Source: Oscillospiraceae bacterium
GTDB taxonomy: Bacteria; Bacillota; Clostridia; Oscillospirales; Oscillospiraceae
NCBI GenBank assembly: GCA_902798545.1
Contig: CADBWQ010000031.1
Coordinates: 1-45,841, forward strand
Reading direction: 5' to 3'
DNA length: 45,841 bases
The position numbers were made by a program, and so were the translations under genes. Of this stretch, positions 15,200 through 23,286 are shown piece by piece (within the stretch, counting starts at the first letter, position 1; each line of letters starts with the position of its first letter). The notes beneath the pieces were generated by a model that saw only the letters and a program-made list of their open reading frames with translations, was not told where the DNA came from and made no database searches.

Positions 15200-15457
15200 C
15201 TATTTTTCGTTTGCTTTGTATTCTTCGATCAGCCGCAGCTTTTCCTGCCGGCTCAGTCGCTTGAGGTGCCATTCCCGGCTCAGCGCTTTCTGCTTATCGG
15301 TATATTCTTCGGAATAAACCAGCGTTACCGGTCTCCGGCTGTGGGTATATTTGGCTCCATTCTCACCATTGTGCGCTTTGACCCTCTTCTGCAGATCCGT
15401 GGTCCAACCGCAGTAGAGTGTCCCGTCTGCGCACTGGAGCAGATAGACATAGTGCAT
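15200..15457 (-). CDS. GIY-YIG endonuclease-superfamily protein
   Basis: 85 residues, the typical size of the stand-alone UPF0213/YhbQ-type GIY-YIG proteins. HYVYLLQCADGTLYCGWTTDL carries the double-Tyr strand pair (here YVY...YCG). The helix with KRVKAHNGENGAKYT supplies the conserved Arg/His/Asn/Gly, and LVYSEEYTDKQKALSREWHL the metal-binding Glu. The ATG at 15457 lies two bases after the EFR1 stop, so the two are cotranscribed. The cellular role of the family is not settled; DNA processing is assumed. Confidence 0.88.
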   Translation of the reverse strand: MHYVYLLQCADGTLYCGWTTDLQKRVKAHNGENGAKYTHSRRPVTLVYSEEYTDKQKALSREWHLKRLSRQEKLRLIEEYKANEK

Positions 15458-15459
15458 CT

Positions 15460-16242
15460 TCAGTCGAAGTGGATTACTTTCTCCATCAGGTCTGTCGCTT
15501 TCACGTTGGGATTGTGGTAATGCTCGCGCTTATCCGTGATGCTGCCGAGAGAGATGGCACCGGTCGGACAGAACTGCAGGCAGCCCAGGCATTGTGCGCA
15601 GTTCGTACCGATCACAGCTTTGCCGTTTTCCAGCCGGATGTTCCCTCTGGGACACAGTTTCACACACTGGCCGCAGGCGATGCAGCTGTCACTCACCCGG
15701 AAGCCCTCGGCTTTTTTCTTTGCGATCATAGGCCAGCCCTTGTTCTCTGCCGCGTTCAGGATATTTCTGCGTGGCTTTTTTTCAGTCTTTGCCATAATCA
15801 ACACTTCATGCGCGATTTCCGTCGCCAGTTTTTCACTGCGCTTCTGTGCCTCTTCCGGTGTGCATGGCGGCATCATAAGGGTATGCGGAAACAGCCAGAT
15901 GCAGGAGCATTGGTGTGTCACAGTCCTCCAGTAGTCCAGCGGAACAATCCGGTTGAGCTCTGCTAGGCCGGTTCCGGCATAGCTTGCCGACTGACTGACA
16001 GCAAAAGTATAGGTGCCCGGCCGGATGTGGATATGCCGGGCGTACACCAGCACGTCCGCCGGTGCTCCGCCGCCGAAACACGGGAAAATGAATCCCACTC
16101 TCTTTGCTTCGCTCGCATCGGTCACCGCCGGGAAAGAACGCATCATGACCACGTCGGTATCTCCGAGCTCTCTTGCAATATTCTTCGCCATATCCAGACA
16201 GTTGCCTGTTCCGGAGTAACAATAGATGATATTGGTACTCAT
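15460..16242 (-). CDS. EFR1 family ferredoxin (flavodoxin-like plus 2x 4Fe-4S)
   Basis: 260 residues. The N-terminal half is a flavodoxin-like domain opening with IIYCYSGTGNCLDMAKNIA (phosphate loop SGTGN). The C-terminal part has two 4Fe-4S motifs, CIACGQCVKLCPRGNI and CAQCLGCLQFCPTGAI. This is the layout of the EFR1 ferredoxins common in Clostridia, cytoplasmic electron carriers of unknown partner. GGAGG lies upstream of the ATG at 16242. It is followed immediately by the GIY-YIG gene and preceded by DUF1294. Confidence 0.9.
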   Translation of the reverse strand: MSTNIIYCYSGTGNCLDMAKNIARELGDTDVVMMRSFPAVTDASEAKRVGFIFPCFGGGAPADVLVYARHIHIRPGTYTFAVSQSASYAGTGLAELNRIVPLDYWRTVTHQCSCIWLFPHTLMMPPCTPEEAQKRSEKLATEIAHEVLIMAKTEKKPRRNILNAAENKGWPMIAKKKAEGFRVSDSCIACGQCVKLCPRGNIRLENGKAVIGTNCAQCLGCLQFCPTGAISLGSITDKREHYHNPNVKATDLMEKVIHFD

Positions 16243-16345
16243 ATTGGTTTGGATCCTCCTGTTCTAATCCGTCGTTTTTATCAATAAGGGTTTTTCATCA
16301 TATTTGTCTGTACAGTGCAGTTGGCAGATTGATCAAGCTGTATGG

Positions 16346-16684
16346 TCAGATTCCTCTCACTGCGACCCATGCGATGAGCAGCTGTGCAAGAAGAATGAGC
16401 GGCATTCCGTATACGAAATACCAATGCTGAGTTTTATGGCGGCAGATCCACATGCCCGCGATCGATCCGATGCTGCCGCCGATGGCCGCCGTCACAAACA
16501 GTGTTTTCTCCGGAATACGGCGCTTCATCGGTCTGGATGCCTCCGGCTTTCTTCTCCGTTTCGCCTTTTCGATCTCCCCGTTATAGACCGCTCTTTTCTT
16601 GTCCGCGGCAAAAAACACGAAAGCTATCAGATTGACGATCGCAAGATAGACGAAAAAGATGAGGAAATATCGATTCATTGTCAT
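16346..16684 (-). CDS. DUF1294 family membrane protein
   Basis: 112 residues with helices at about 7-27, 62-80 and 90-108. The cytoplasmic motif FFAADKKRA, the RIPEKTLF segment, the glycine-rich GGSIGSIAGMWICRHKTQ and a final helix are the hallmarks of DUF1294. The function is unknown. Two ATG codons (16684, 16678) are close together; either is possible. It sits in a minus-strand run between an esterase-like gene and the EFR1 ferredoxin. Confidence 0.88.
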   Translation of the reverse strand: MTMNRYFLIFFVYLAIVNLIAFVFFAADKKRAVYNGEIEKAKRRRKPEASRPMKRRIPEKTLFVTAAIGGSIGSIAGMWICRHKTQHWYFVYGMPLILLAQLLIAWVAVRGI

Positions 16685-16738
16685 TTCACCCGCTTTTCTC
16701 TTCTGTTGATCCTGCCTCTGCCCGAATGGCTTTTATTT

Positions 16739-17905
16739 TCAGGCTGCGCTCTCATCCCTGAAGAACATCTGCAGCGTATTGAACAAACCGACCAGATAAC
16801 TGTGGTCCTCATGGCCCCAGCCGTTTACAAGGGTAAACCGGACGTTCTCCTCGCCAAATGCGCCTCCGGCATTCCTGAGCCATGTATAGGACATCTCCGG
16901 TCCCGCGCGGTCATCATATTCGCCCTCACAGATATAGAGCATTTTCAGGGGGAGGTCATCCGTCCCTCTCTGGGTCCAGGCATTGGTCAGGTAACCCGGG
17001 TCGATCTCTCCGCCGCCGCAGAAAGTATACCAGGCCGCCTTATCGAAGTTGTCCCCAATGACGCTGGCATATGCCGCATATGCGCCAAAGCTGGCCCCCA
17101 GCACCCCGAAATGTTCTCTTGCCGCCTTCAGGGTTTCACGTTCTCCATCGGCGGCCCATGTGGCATAGTTCTCCACCACCCACGGCAGGAAATCCTTTCC
17201 GAATTCCAGCGCAAACTGGGAGTAATCATATCCATTGCCCGCTCGGCTGGGCTGCCGGTCATAGAGATAGATGCAGGGGCTCACCACGATCAACGGTCTG
17301 CAGTATCCTTCTTCAATCATCCGATCCAGGAGGTTCGGCACTGCAACCGGCACCGGCTGCGCCTCGGTCCCGTAGTTTCGGTCCTGCCCCAGCCAGAAGC
17401 GGTGATCCGCCCAGGCACAGTGCAGCAGGACAAGCACATCATATTTCTCTTCCGGGTCATACCCGTAGGGCAGATAGACCATGACGTCCTTGTTGATTCT
17501 GTCCGGCACATCCGAGACCATATCTCTTGTTGGATAGTCGTCCTCTTCGACGGTTCCGCAATGTGTCGCCGGCAGAAGCAGCTCCTCAGGGAGATCTCTG
17601 TCTGTGAGGCAGATCGGTCGAAGCGGGTGTGGGGTCGCCGCCGGTTCCGGAGTCTGTCCCGAATCAGGTGCTGGCATCAGGTCTGCCGTCTCCTCCGGGC
17701 TGGGCGTTTCCATTCCCTCTGTTTCCGAGGGGAGCTGTGTATGTTGGTTGTTCTTCTCCCGGACAGCCGATATCGGCTCTTCCGCTTCCGTTGTCTCTCT
17801 CTGTGCCGCCGTGCTCTCCGCATGCCGCGTTCTCACAACCAGAACCCCCGCAAGAAGCAGCATCAGTAACAGCAGGACTGTGGCTCCCGTCGATGTCTTT
17901 TTCAT
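16739..17905 (-). CDS. Exported esterase (CE1/feruloyl-esterase-like)
   Basis: 388 residues. After KKTSTGA a hydrophobic segment (TVLLLLMLLLAGVLVV) serves as signal anchor or signal peptide. An ~80-residue Glu/Thr/Pro-rich linker leads to an alpha/beta hydrolase domain: DVMVYLPYGYDPEEKYDVLV, LLHCAWADH, nucleophile GASFGAYAAY (about residue 273), and catalytic His in NGWGHEDHSY. This order matches the esterase D/CE1 group acting on acylated glycans. The ATG at 17905 follows AGGAAC; an in-frame GTG upstream at 17965 would overlap the GT gene and is less likely. It lies just after the glycosyltransferase, so a surface-glycan substrate is plausible (inference). Confidence 0.82.
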   Translation of the reverse strand: MKKTSTGATVLLLLMLLLAGVLVVRTRHAESTAAQRETTEAEEPISAVREKNNQHTQLPSETEGMETPSPEETADLMPAPDSGQTPEPAATPHPLRPICLTDRDLPEELLLPATHCGTVEEDDYPTRDMVSDVPDRINKDVMVYLPYGYDPEEKYDVLVLLHCAWADHRFWLGQDRNYGTEAQPVPVAVPNLLDRMIEEGYCRPLIVVSPCIYLYDRQPSRAGNGYDYSQFALEFGKDFLPWVVENYATWAADGERETLKAAREHFGVLGASFGAYAAYASVIGDNFDKAAWYTFCGGGEIDPGYLTNAWTQRGTDDLPLKMLYICEGEYDDRAGPEMSYTWLRNAGGAFGEENVRFTLVNGWGHEDHSYLVGLFNTLQMFFRDESAA

Positions 17906-17924
17906 TGTTCCTGTTCTCGCCGGG

Positions 17925-19424
17925 TCACAGGAAGATATCATAGAACTCCTGGAGTCCTTCTTCAATGGATTCCTTCATCTCATTGCTTCGCCGGATTCCC
18001 TCTGCGCGGCGATCGGAGAAGTCAGATCCGATTCCCTTCTTCCACTCCGCCAGTCCGCTCTTCGCAGTGCGGAATACTGCGTCGGTCACATCCGGGCCGA
18101 ACGGGTGCAGCCATTCTGTGCCCGGCCGCTTCTCCATCACCGCCCTGAGGTGATCCCGGATCTCTTTCCGTCGGCGCTCGTTGGTTCCGATCACGTTCAT
18201 GAGTTCGCCGATCCAGTTCAGAAATTCATCCTGCGGTCTTTCATGGGTCGGATACCTGCCGGCCCTGTAATTTTCGATCACGGTGCCGTATCGTTCCACG
18301 GCACCTTTCACCGCAGTGTCCCATGAGATATAGATATCGCGCTGTGCACCTTCCCCGATCTCCTGCATCTTCTCCGGGTTGGCGCAGACCTCGTTCAGGC
18401 AGGCAGCCATGGACTCTGCGTTTTCCTCAATCTCGAATCCGTCCACGCCGTCGGTTACGTCCTCTGCCGCGCAGCTTCCCTTGACCAGGACGCTTCCCAG
18501 GCCGCAGGCCGATGCCTCCCTCACCACAAGTCCGTTTGTGTCAAATGTCGATGGGAACAGAAAAAGATCCGCTCTGCAGTACCAGGCGCGGATCCGGTTG
18601 CGGTCATGGATCGGATCCACAAAAAAGACCTTTTTCTCCAGGCCCAGCTGACGGCTGTAGGAGACGATGTCCTCCTTTTCGGTTCCGCCGCCCACGAATA
18701 CCATCCGGAAATCTCTGCCCGCATCAAGCAGTCTCTTCAGGGCGTCCAGCGTGATACGGATCCCCTTGTACCACATCATTCTGCCCACGAAGAGGAACAG
18801 CGGTATTCCTCTGGGGAGATCATAGGCTCCGGTCACTTCATCGATCAGTGTCTCCGGCACCCGTTCCTTCGGAATATCAACGCCGTTCGGCATGACAATA
18901 TAATCACCCTGATAACCGAGTTTCCGCAGATTCTCTCCGGCTCCTTTGGATACGGTCCATACCTCATCACAGGAGGAGATGTTCTCGACGAGGATCTTTG
19001 CCGCTTCTTCCTGCAGGCGTCGGGAACGGATGGCCTTGGTGATCTCGATATCAAACTTGGTGTGATACGTGAACACCACCGGCACCTTCAGCCGCTCCCG
19101 CACGGAACGGGCCAGGATTGTGGATGTGATCGGGCAGTGACTGTGGAGGATGTCAAAGCGGGATGCTTCGAGCCTTGCCGTGATTTCCGGAGAAAAGGGC
19201 AGGCCGGCGCGGTATCCCACCAGCTTGGTCATGTCCACGCTGGGGTATCGAATCACCGGGAAATTAAAAACAGAGTCGTCCGCGTCCGGGTAATAGGGCG
19301 TTACCACAGTAGGAGAACCATAGTCCCGGGCAATGATTCTGGCATAGTTGGTCACGGCGTTTGCCACACCGTCGATGGCCGGCGGGAACGAGTCATTGAT
19401 AAGGCATACGTTCAGTTTTTCCAT
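17925..19424 (-). CDS. Glycosyltransferase family 4 protein
   Basis: 499 residues with a GT-B fold. The N-terminal acceptor domain opens INDSFPPAIDGVANAVTNYA and has the LHSHCPITS stretch. The donor domain has FVGRMMWYKGIRI, VGGGTEK and the nucleotide-sugar site around TFDTNGLVVREASACGLGS. It resembles diacylglycerol glucosyltransferase and PimA-like enzymes that glycosylate membrane lipids, but the acceptor cannot be told. About 110 residues follow the usual GT end (from the HERPQDEFLNW region on), an added helical tail rich in charged residues. The start overlaps the end of the Nudix gene by 13 bases. Confidence 0.88.
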   Translation of the reverse strand: MEKLNVCLINDSFPPAIDGVANAVTNYARIIARDYGSPTVVTPYYPDADDSVFNFPVIRYPSVDMTKLVGYRAGLPFSPEITARLEASRFDILHSHCPITSTILARSVRERLKVPVVFTYHTKFDIEITKAIRSRRLQEEAAKILVENISSCDEVWTVSKGAGENLRKLGYQGDYIVMPNGVDIPKERVPETLIDEVTGAYDLPRGIPLFLFVGRMMWYKGIRITLDALKRLLDAGRDFRMVFVGGGTEKEDIVSYSRQLGLEKKVFFVDPIHDRNRIRAWYCRADLFLFPSTFDTNGLVVREASACGLGSVLVKGSCAAEDVTDGVDGFEIEENAESMAACLNEVCANPEKMQEIGEGAQRDIYISWDTAVKGAVERYGTVIENYRAGRYPTHERPQDEFLNWIGELMNVIGTNERRRKEIRDHLRAVMEKRPGTEWLHPFGPDVTDAVFRTAKSGLAEWKKGIGSDFSDRRAEGIRRSNEMKESIEEGLQEFYDIFL

Positions 19425-19993
19425 CTCGCCTGCTCCGCCTGTCCCTGTCTCTTCAGCAGCATGGCGGCTTTGAGGATCGCCACCTGGGTTTTCCCATCCG
19501 TGAGCTTCCCTGTAAGAATCTCTTCGATCAGATCTTCGATCGGTACAAATTCCACATTCAGGAACTCATCCGGATCAAGATGCTGTTCTCCCATGTGCAG
19601 CCCCTGAGCAAGATACATCGTGATCTTCTCGTCGGAATATGCCGGAGCACCGTAATAGAGTCCCATATCGGTCCAGATGTCTGCCGTAATCCCTGTCTCT
19701 TCCATCAGCTCGCGCTTTGCCGCGCTGAGGCGCTCCTCTTCTTTGCTGTCCAGCTTTCCGGCAGGGATCTCCGTGATTACCTGATCAATGGGATAGCGAT
19801 ACTGACGCTCAACAACGACCCTGCCGTCCTCCGTAACAGGCACCACGCACACCGCGCCAACATGCCGGATTACTTCGCGCACGCTCTGGTGCCCGTTCGG
19901 CAGGCGGACCTGATCCCGCTTGACATTCAGGATCACACCATCAAAGATATCTTCCGTTCCGGTCTGGATCTCTCTCAGTTTCTTTTCTTCCAT
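19412..19993 (-). CDS. nudF: Nudix hydrolase, ADP-ribose pyrophosphatase type
   Basis: 193 residues. The Nudix box GKLDSKEEERLSAAKRELME, followed by ETG, is present with one residue more than the GX5EX7REUXEEXGU consensus between the Gly and the Arg-Glu pair. The flanking AGKLD, VVERQYRYPIDQVITEIPAG and a late acidic segment LDPDEFLNVEFVPIEDL are typical of ADP-ribose pyrophosphatases, which hydrolyse ADP-ribose to AMP and ribose 5-phosphate with Mg2+. It heads the minus-strand run with the glycosyltransferase. The ATG at 19993 follows a GGGGG stretch at longer than ideal spacing. Confidence 0.85.
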   Translation of the reverse strand: MEEKKLREIQTGTEDIFDGVILNVKRDQVRLPNGHQSVREVIRHVGAVCVVPVTEDGRVVVERQYRYPIDQVITEIPAGKLDSKEEERLSAAKRELMEETGITADIWTDMGLYYGAPAYSDEKITMYLAQGLHMGEQHLDPDEFLNVEFVPIEDLIEEILTGKLTDGKTQVAILKAAMLLKRQGQAEQARWKN

Positions 19994-20088
19994 CTATGTT
20001 ATAACCCCCTGGTTTGAAGCTTTAGTTTCTTTATCGTGTTATCTTATCATAAGCTCCGCTTTCCTGCAAGGCGGGAATTATACTGCTC

Positions 20089-20127
20089 TTGCCGCTCTCC
20101 CGGAACTGTGGTACAATTTTATACCAC
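20089..20127 (+). promoter_or_regulatory. Promoter of the CCA-adding enzyme gene with overlapping inverted repeat
   Basis: TTGCCG (20089-20094) and TACAAT (20112-20117) have a 17-base spacer. GTGGTA (20108-20113) and TACCAC (20122-20127) form an inverted repeat across the -10. It could be a start-site hairpin or an operator. Confidence 0.6.
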
Positions 20128-20149
20128 CATATCATCGGGAGACGACGCC

Positions 20150-21523
20150 ATGACTGATCTGGAAATGGCCAGGGAAATCGCGCTGCTGGTCCAGGCTGCT
20201 GGCGGACATGCCTATTTCGTCGGCGGCTATGTGCGCGATCTCCTGCTGGGCCGTAAAAACAAGGATATTGATATTGAGGTCCACGGCATCACGCCGGAAG
20301 CTCTGACAGGGATTCTCTCCACACTTGGAGAGATGACGGCTTTTGGGGAGAGTTTCGGTATTTTCGGTCTTCGTCACAGCAGCCTGGATATCGCCATGCC
20401 GCGTTCTGAGCGGGCTGTTGGTCCCAGGCACAGGGACTTTGTGTGTACGATGGACCCGTTCATCGGGACGTATCAGGCCGCGCTGCGCCGCGATTTCACA
20501 ATCAACGCGCTGATGCAGGACATTTTGAGTGGGGAAATCATCGATCATTTCGGCGGTGTCGAAGATCTGCACCGTGGTCTGATCCGTCATATGGACGACC
20601 TGCGTTTTGCAGAAGATCCCCTCCGGGTCCTTCGCGGCGCGCAGTTTGCCTCCCGCTTTGAATTTACTCTTGTCCCCGAGACGGTCGAAGTGTGTCGACG
20701 GATGGATCTCTCCGCTCTGGCACCGGAGCGGGTCTTCGGTGAACTCGAAAAAGCCCTCATGAAAGCTCCGCGCCCCTCCCGATTTTTTGCGGAATTGCGC
20801 AGGATGGACCAGCTGAACCTCTGGTTTCCGGAAGTTCAGGCTCTTATCGATGTTCCCCAGCCGGCGCGGTACCACCCCGAGGGCGATGTCTGGAACCACA
20901 CCATGATGGTACTGGATGAGGCAGCCGCGCTGCGGGATCGGGCGGAGTACCCTCTTGGGCTGATGTTCTCTGCACTCTGCCATGACCTCGGGAAAGTCAG
21001 CACGACCGCGATCGAAGAAGACGGCCAGCTGCACGCCTTCGGGCATGATAAGGCCGGCGTTCCCATTGCGGAGGCATTCCTCTCCCGCATCTCTCATGAA
21101 AAGCGTCTGATCCGGTATGTGAAGAACCTGGTGGAACTCCATATGCTCCCCAATATGCTCGCGGCCCAGCACGCCGGAGAGAAGGCCTGCTGCAGGCTGT
21201 TTGACCGTGCGCTCTCCCCTGCGGATCTGCTTCTTCTCTCCAGAGCGGACGCACTTGGCAGCGGCGTTTCTCCGGAGACATATTCCCTGACAGAGGAAAC
21301 CCTGAAGGAACACTATGCCGTTTTTCGGGCGCGCATCGCTGCTCCGTCGGTAACCGGCTCGGATCTCATTAACGCCGGCTTTCAACCGGGGACAGCGTTC
21401 CACGAGGCTCTGGAATATGCCCATAAACTGCAGCTCGCCGGTGTCGACCGTAAAAACGCACTTGCACAGACAGTCGCATTTCTCCGCAAGCGGGCAGAAG
21501 CGTCCTCCGGCCGGATTCCATGA
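20150..21523 (+). CDS. cca: CCA tRNA nucleotidyltransferase with HD domain
   Basis: 457 residues. The class II nucleotidyltransferase head has VGGYVRDLLLGR and the metal-binding DIDIEVHG, then RRDFTINALMQDI, DHFGGVEDLHRGLIRH and the RFAEDPLRVLRGAQFASRF segment for tRNA CCA-end synthesis. A C-terminal HD domain follows (WNHTMMVLDEA, ALCHDLGK, FGHDKAGV), as in bacterial versions with added phosphohydrolase activity. The enzyme adds or repairs the tRNA 3' CCA. The ATG at 20150 follows GGGAG. Single gene with its own promoter. Confidence 0.93.
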   Translation: MTDLEMAREIALLVQAAGGHAYFVGGYVRDLLLGRKNKDIDIEVHGITPEALTGILSTLGEMTAFGESFGIFGLRHSSLDIAMPRSERAVGPRHRDFVCTMDPFIGTYQAALRRDFTINALMQDILSGEIIDHFGGVEDLHRGLIRHMDDLRFAEDPLRVLRGAQFASRFEFTLVPETVEVCRRMDLSALAPERVFGELEKALMKAPRPSRFFAELRRMDQLNLWFPEVQALIDVPQPARYHPEGDVWNHTMMVLDEAAALRDRAEYPLGLMFSALCHDLGKVSTTAIEEDGQLHAFGHDKAGVPIAEAFLSRISHEKRLIRYVKNLVELHMLPNMLAAQHAGEKACCRLFDRALSPADLLLLSRADALGSGVSPETYSLTEETLKEHYAVFRARIAAPSVTGSDLINAGFQPGTAFHEALEYAHKLQLAGVDRKNALAQTVAFLRKRAEASSGRIP

Positions 21524-21594
21524 CAGGATCCTGTATTCTTATCTGATCAAATCAATACATTTCGGGTACTTTTTATATTCTGTTTAGAAAATGT

Positions 21595-21623
21595 TTGCCT
21601 TTTTGTGTTCTCTCAACTATAAT
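21595..21623 (+). promoter_or_regulatory. Promoter of the MntR-like gene
   Basis: TTGCCT (21595-21600) and an exact TATAAT (21618-21623) are spaced by 17 bases. The 5' leader of about 100 bases shows no structure that I recognise. Confidence 0.7.
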
Positions 21624-21733
21624 AACAGGTGTTATATTGTAACGTTCACCCTGGTTGATCACGAACGATGATTAACGATTGGAATGAATGCTTCAGCTTT
21701 CAATGTGTAAAAAGGTCAAAGAGGACGTGACTT

Positions 21734-22126
21734 ATGAGTCAGAGAACTTTTCGAAACGAATCCCGGGATGATTACCTGGAAGCGATCCTCCTCATTACCG
21801 GCAGGAAGGGGTATTGCCGTTCTACGGATATTGCCACGGAACTGGGAATCTCCAGACCTTCTGTCAGTGTGGAACTCGGCAAGCTGATGGACCAGGGATT
21901 GCTCTGCTTTGATGATGAGAAGTTACTCCATCTAACCGAAAGCGGAAAAGCCCTGGCTGAGATGACCTATGCCAAGCACATGTTCTTCAAAAAATGCCTT
22001 CAGACCGTCGGTGTTGATGAGGACACTGCAGAACGGGAGGCCTGCGCCATTGAGCACACCATCAGCGATACATCCTTTCAGAAGATTCAGGCGTACGTCT
22101 CGGAAGGCGGCTCTTTCACCCCCTGA
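21734..22126 (+). CDS. MntR/DtxR-like metal-dependent repressor
   Basis: 130 residues, the size of the short MntR form without the SH3-like tail. The winged helix (STDIATELGISRPSVSVELG, KLMDQGLL) is followed by the dimer and metal part. The residues that bind Mn2+ in Bacillus MntR appear kept: Asp and Glu in DDYLEAILL, His in YAKHMFF, and Glu/Glu/His in EREACAIEH. It should repress Mn or Fe uptake genes when metal is plentiful. No metal transporter is in the window, so it acts on distant targets. A GAGGACGTG stretch precedes the ATG. A terminator follows. Confidence 0.88.
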   Translation: MSQRTFRNESRDDYLEAILLITGRKGYCRSTDIATELGISRPSVSVELGKLMDQGLLCFDDEKLLHLTESGKALAEMTYAKHMFFKKCLQTVGVDEDTAEREACAIEHTISDTSFQKIQAYVSEGGSFTP

Positions 22127-22164
22127 AACCGGCTGAACAAACCGGATAACAGATAACAAATGAT

Positions 22165-22201
22165 AACTTCCTGTTCTCCACACGGAAAACAGGAAGTTTT
22201 T
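22165..22201 (+). terminator. Intrinsic terminator of the MntR-like gene
   Basis: AACTTCCTGTT (22165-22175) pairs perfectly with AACAGGAAGTT (22188-22198), with a T tract after. It lies between convergent genes. Confidence 0.85.
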
Positions 22202-22234
22202 CTGTCTCTTTGATGTCGTGATCGTCTGACTCTC

Positions 22235-22807
22235 TTATCTGGCAAACTCGATGCTGTCGTCGGTCATGCTGGCGATCCGTGCCAGTGATTCCACTCTCAT
22301 TCCGGCCTGCCGCAGCGCGTCTCCGCCCCCCTGAAATACCTTTTCGATGGCGATCCCGGCGCCGACCACCGTACCGCCCGCCTGCTCTACCAGAGCCTTG
22401 AGGCCTTTGAGCGCCGCACCTGTCGCCAGGAAGTCATCGACGATCAGGATCTTGTCCTCCGGACCCAGATACTGTTTGGAAACGATGACCGTGTTGGTGT
22501 TGCCGTGGGTGAAGGACTCCACCTCCACCGACCACACATCATCGGCAATGTTCTTCGTCTTGCTTTTTTTTGCAAATACAAGGGGACAGCTGAAGACAAA
22601 GGCTGCCATGACGCCCATGGCAATTCCGGACGCCTCGATGGTCAGGACCTTGTTGATCTCGCAGCCCTCATAAATGCGCTTCAGCTCCATCGCCATTTCA
22701 TAGCTCAGCTGTGGGTCGATCCGGTGATTCAGGAATCCGTCCACCTTCAGGATTCCACCCGGGCGGAGTTCTCCCTCTTTCAGGATCCGCTGTTCCAGTT
22801 TTTCCAT
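22235..22807 (-). CDS. xpt: Xanthine phosphoribosyltransferase
   Basis: 190 residues, full family length. The N-terminal LEQRILKEGELRPGGILKVD and HRIDPQL, the VLTIEASGIAMGVMAA segment and the PRPP-binding motif KILIVDDFLATGAAL identify Xpt, which makes XMP from xanthine and PRPP for purine salvage. The ATG at 22807 has a GGGAGG site. In Bacilli the gene is often under a purine riboswitch; here only 58 bases separate it from the rpmB terminator. No riboswitch fits there, so expression probably comes from read-through past rpmB. Confidence 0.93.
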   Translation of the reverse strand: MEKLEQRILKEGELRPGGILKVDGFLNHRIDPQLSYEMAMELKRIYEGCEINKVLTIEASGIAMGVMAAFVFSCPLVFAKKSKTKNIADDVWSVEVESFTHGNTNTVIVSKQYLGPEDKILIVDDFLATGAALKGLKALVEQAGGTVVGAGIAIEKVFQGGGDALRQAGMRVESLARIASMTDDSIEFAR

Positions 22808-22865
22808 CTTTCTGTCCTCCCTGAAAATCTGCCTCTGCTTCTTCTGCAGGTTTTCCTGAATACCG

Positions 22866-22900
22866 AAAAAGCCCGTCGCGGAAAATCTACGACAGGCTTT
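22866..22900 (-). terminator. Terminator/attenuator between rpmB and xpt
   Basis: On the minus strand AAAGCCTGTCG (22900-22890) pairs with CGACGGGCTTT (22878-22868) with one wobble, followed by a T tract (22870-22866). It ends rpmB transcripts and may let a fraction pass into xpt. Confidence 0.85.
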
Positions 22901-22916
22901 ATCGGGTAATGTTCAA

Positions 22917-23105
22917 TTACACAGCGCGGGTGACCTTTCCGCTGCGCAGGCAGCGAGTGCAGACGTAAACATGCGTGGGCTTTCCGTCTACAATGGCCTT
23001 GACGCGCTTCACATTCGGCTTCCAAGTACGGTTGGAGCGTCTATGAGAGTGGCTGACCTGAATGCCGAAAGCCACATCCTTGTCACAGAACTGGCACTTT
23101 GCCAT
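22917..23105 (-). CDS. rpmB: 50S ribosomal protein L28
   Basis: 62 residues, full length. MAKCQFCDKDVAFG and CTRCLRSGKV supply two CXXC pairs, the zinc-binding form of L28. SHSHRRSNRTWKPN is the conserved core. The protein joins the large subunit near the tRNA exit site. An AAGGAGGTGC site precedes the ATG at 23105. It is divergent from the hprK operon. Confidence 0.97.
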   Translation of the reverse strand: MAKCQFCDKDVAFGIQVSHSHRRSNRTWKPNVKRVKAIVDGKPTHVYVCTRCLRSGKVTRAV

Positions 23106-23212
23106 AGCTGAAGCACCTCCTTGCTTGTGTTTGCTGAGACCGCGCCCAGAAAAGCAAGCTCTTTTTTACGGATTTGTTTACTTTTTACGCCCGGGTGCGT
23201 GTAAATTTCTGC

Positions 23213-23241
23213 TTGCCAAATACCCCGCTGAATTCTATAAT
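23213..23241 (+). promoter_or_regulatory. Promoter of the hprK-murB-rapZ-whiA-dnaE operon
   Basis: TTGCCA (23213-23218) and an exact TATAAT (23236-23241) have a 17-base spacer. They lie 45 bases before the hprK ATG. Confidence 0.8.
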
Positions 23242-23286
23242 AAGATTTATAACAGATCATCGGTATTTCGAACAGGAGGATGTATT

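Noticed and set aside
14725-15272. Two minus-strand frames opposite the YolD-like gene
   Set aside because: They lie antisense to the YolD-like core, which has both a good ribosome-binding site and a family motif on the plus strand.
22808-22865. Purine riboswitch upstream of xpt
   Set aside because: The space between the rpmB terminator and the xpt ribosome-binding site is too short, and no three-way-junction pattern is present.
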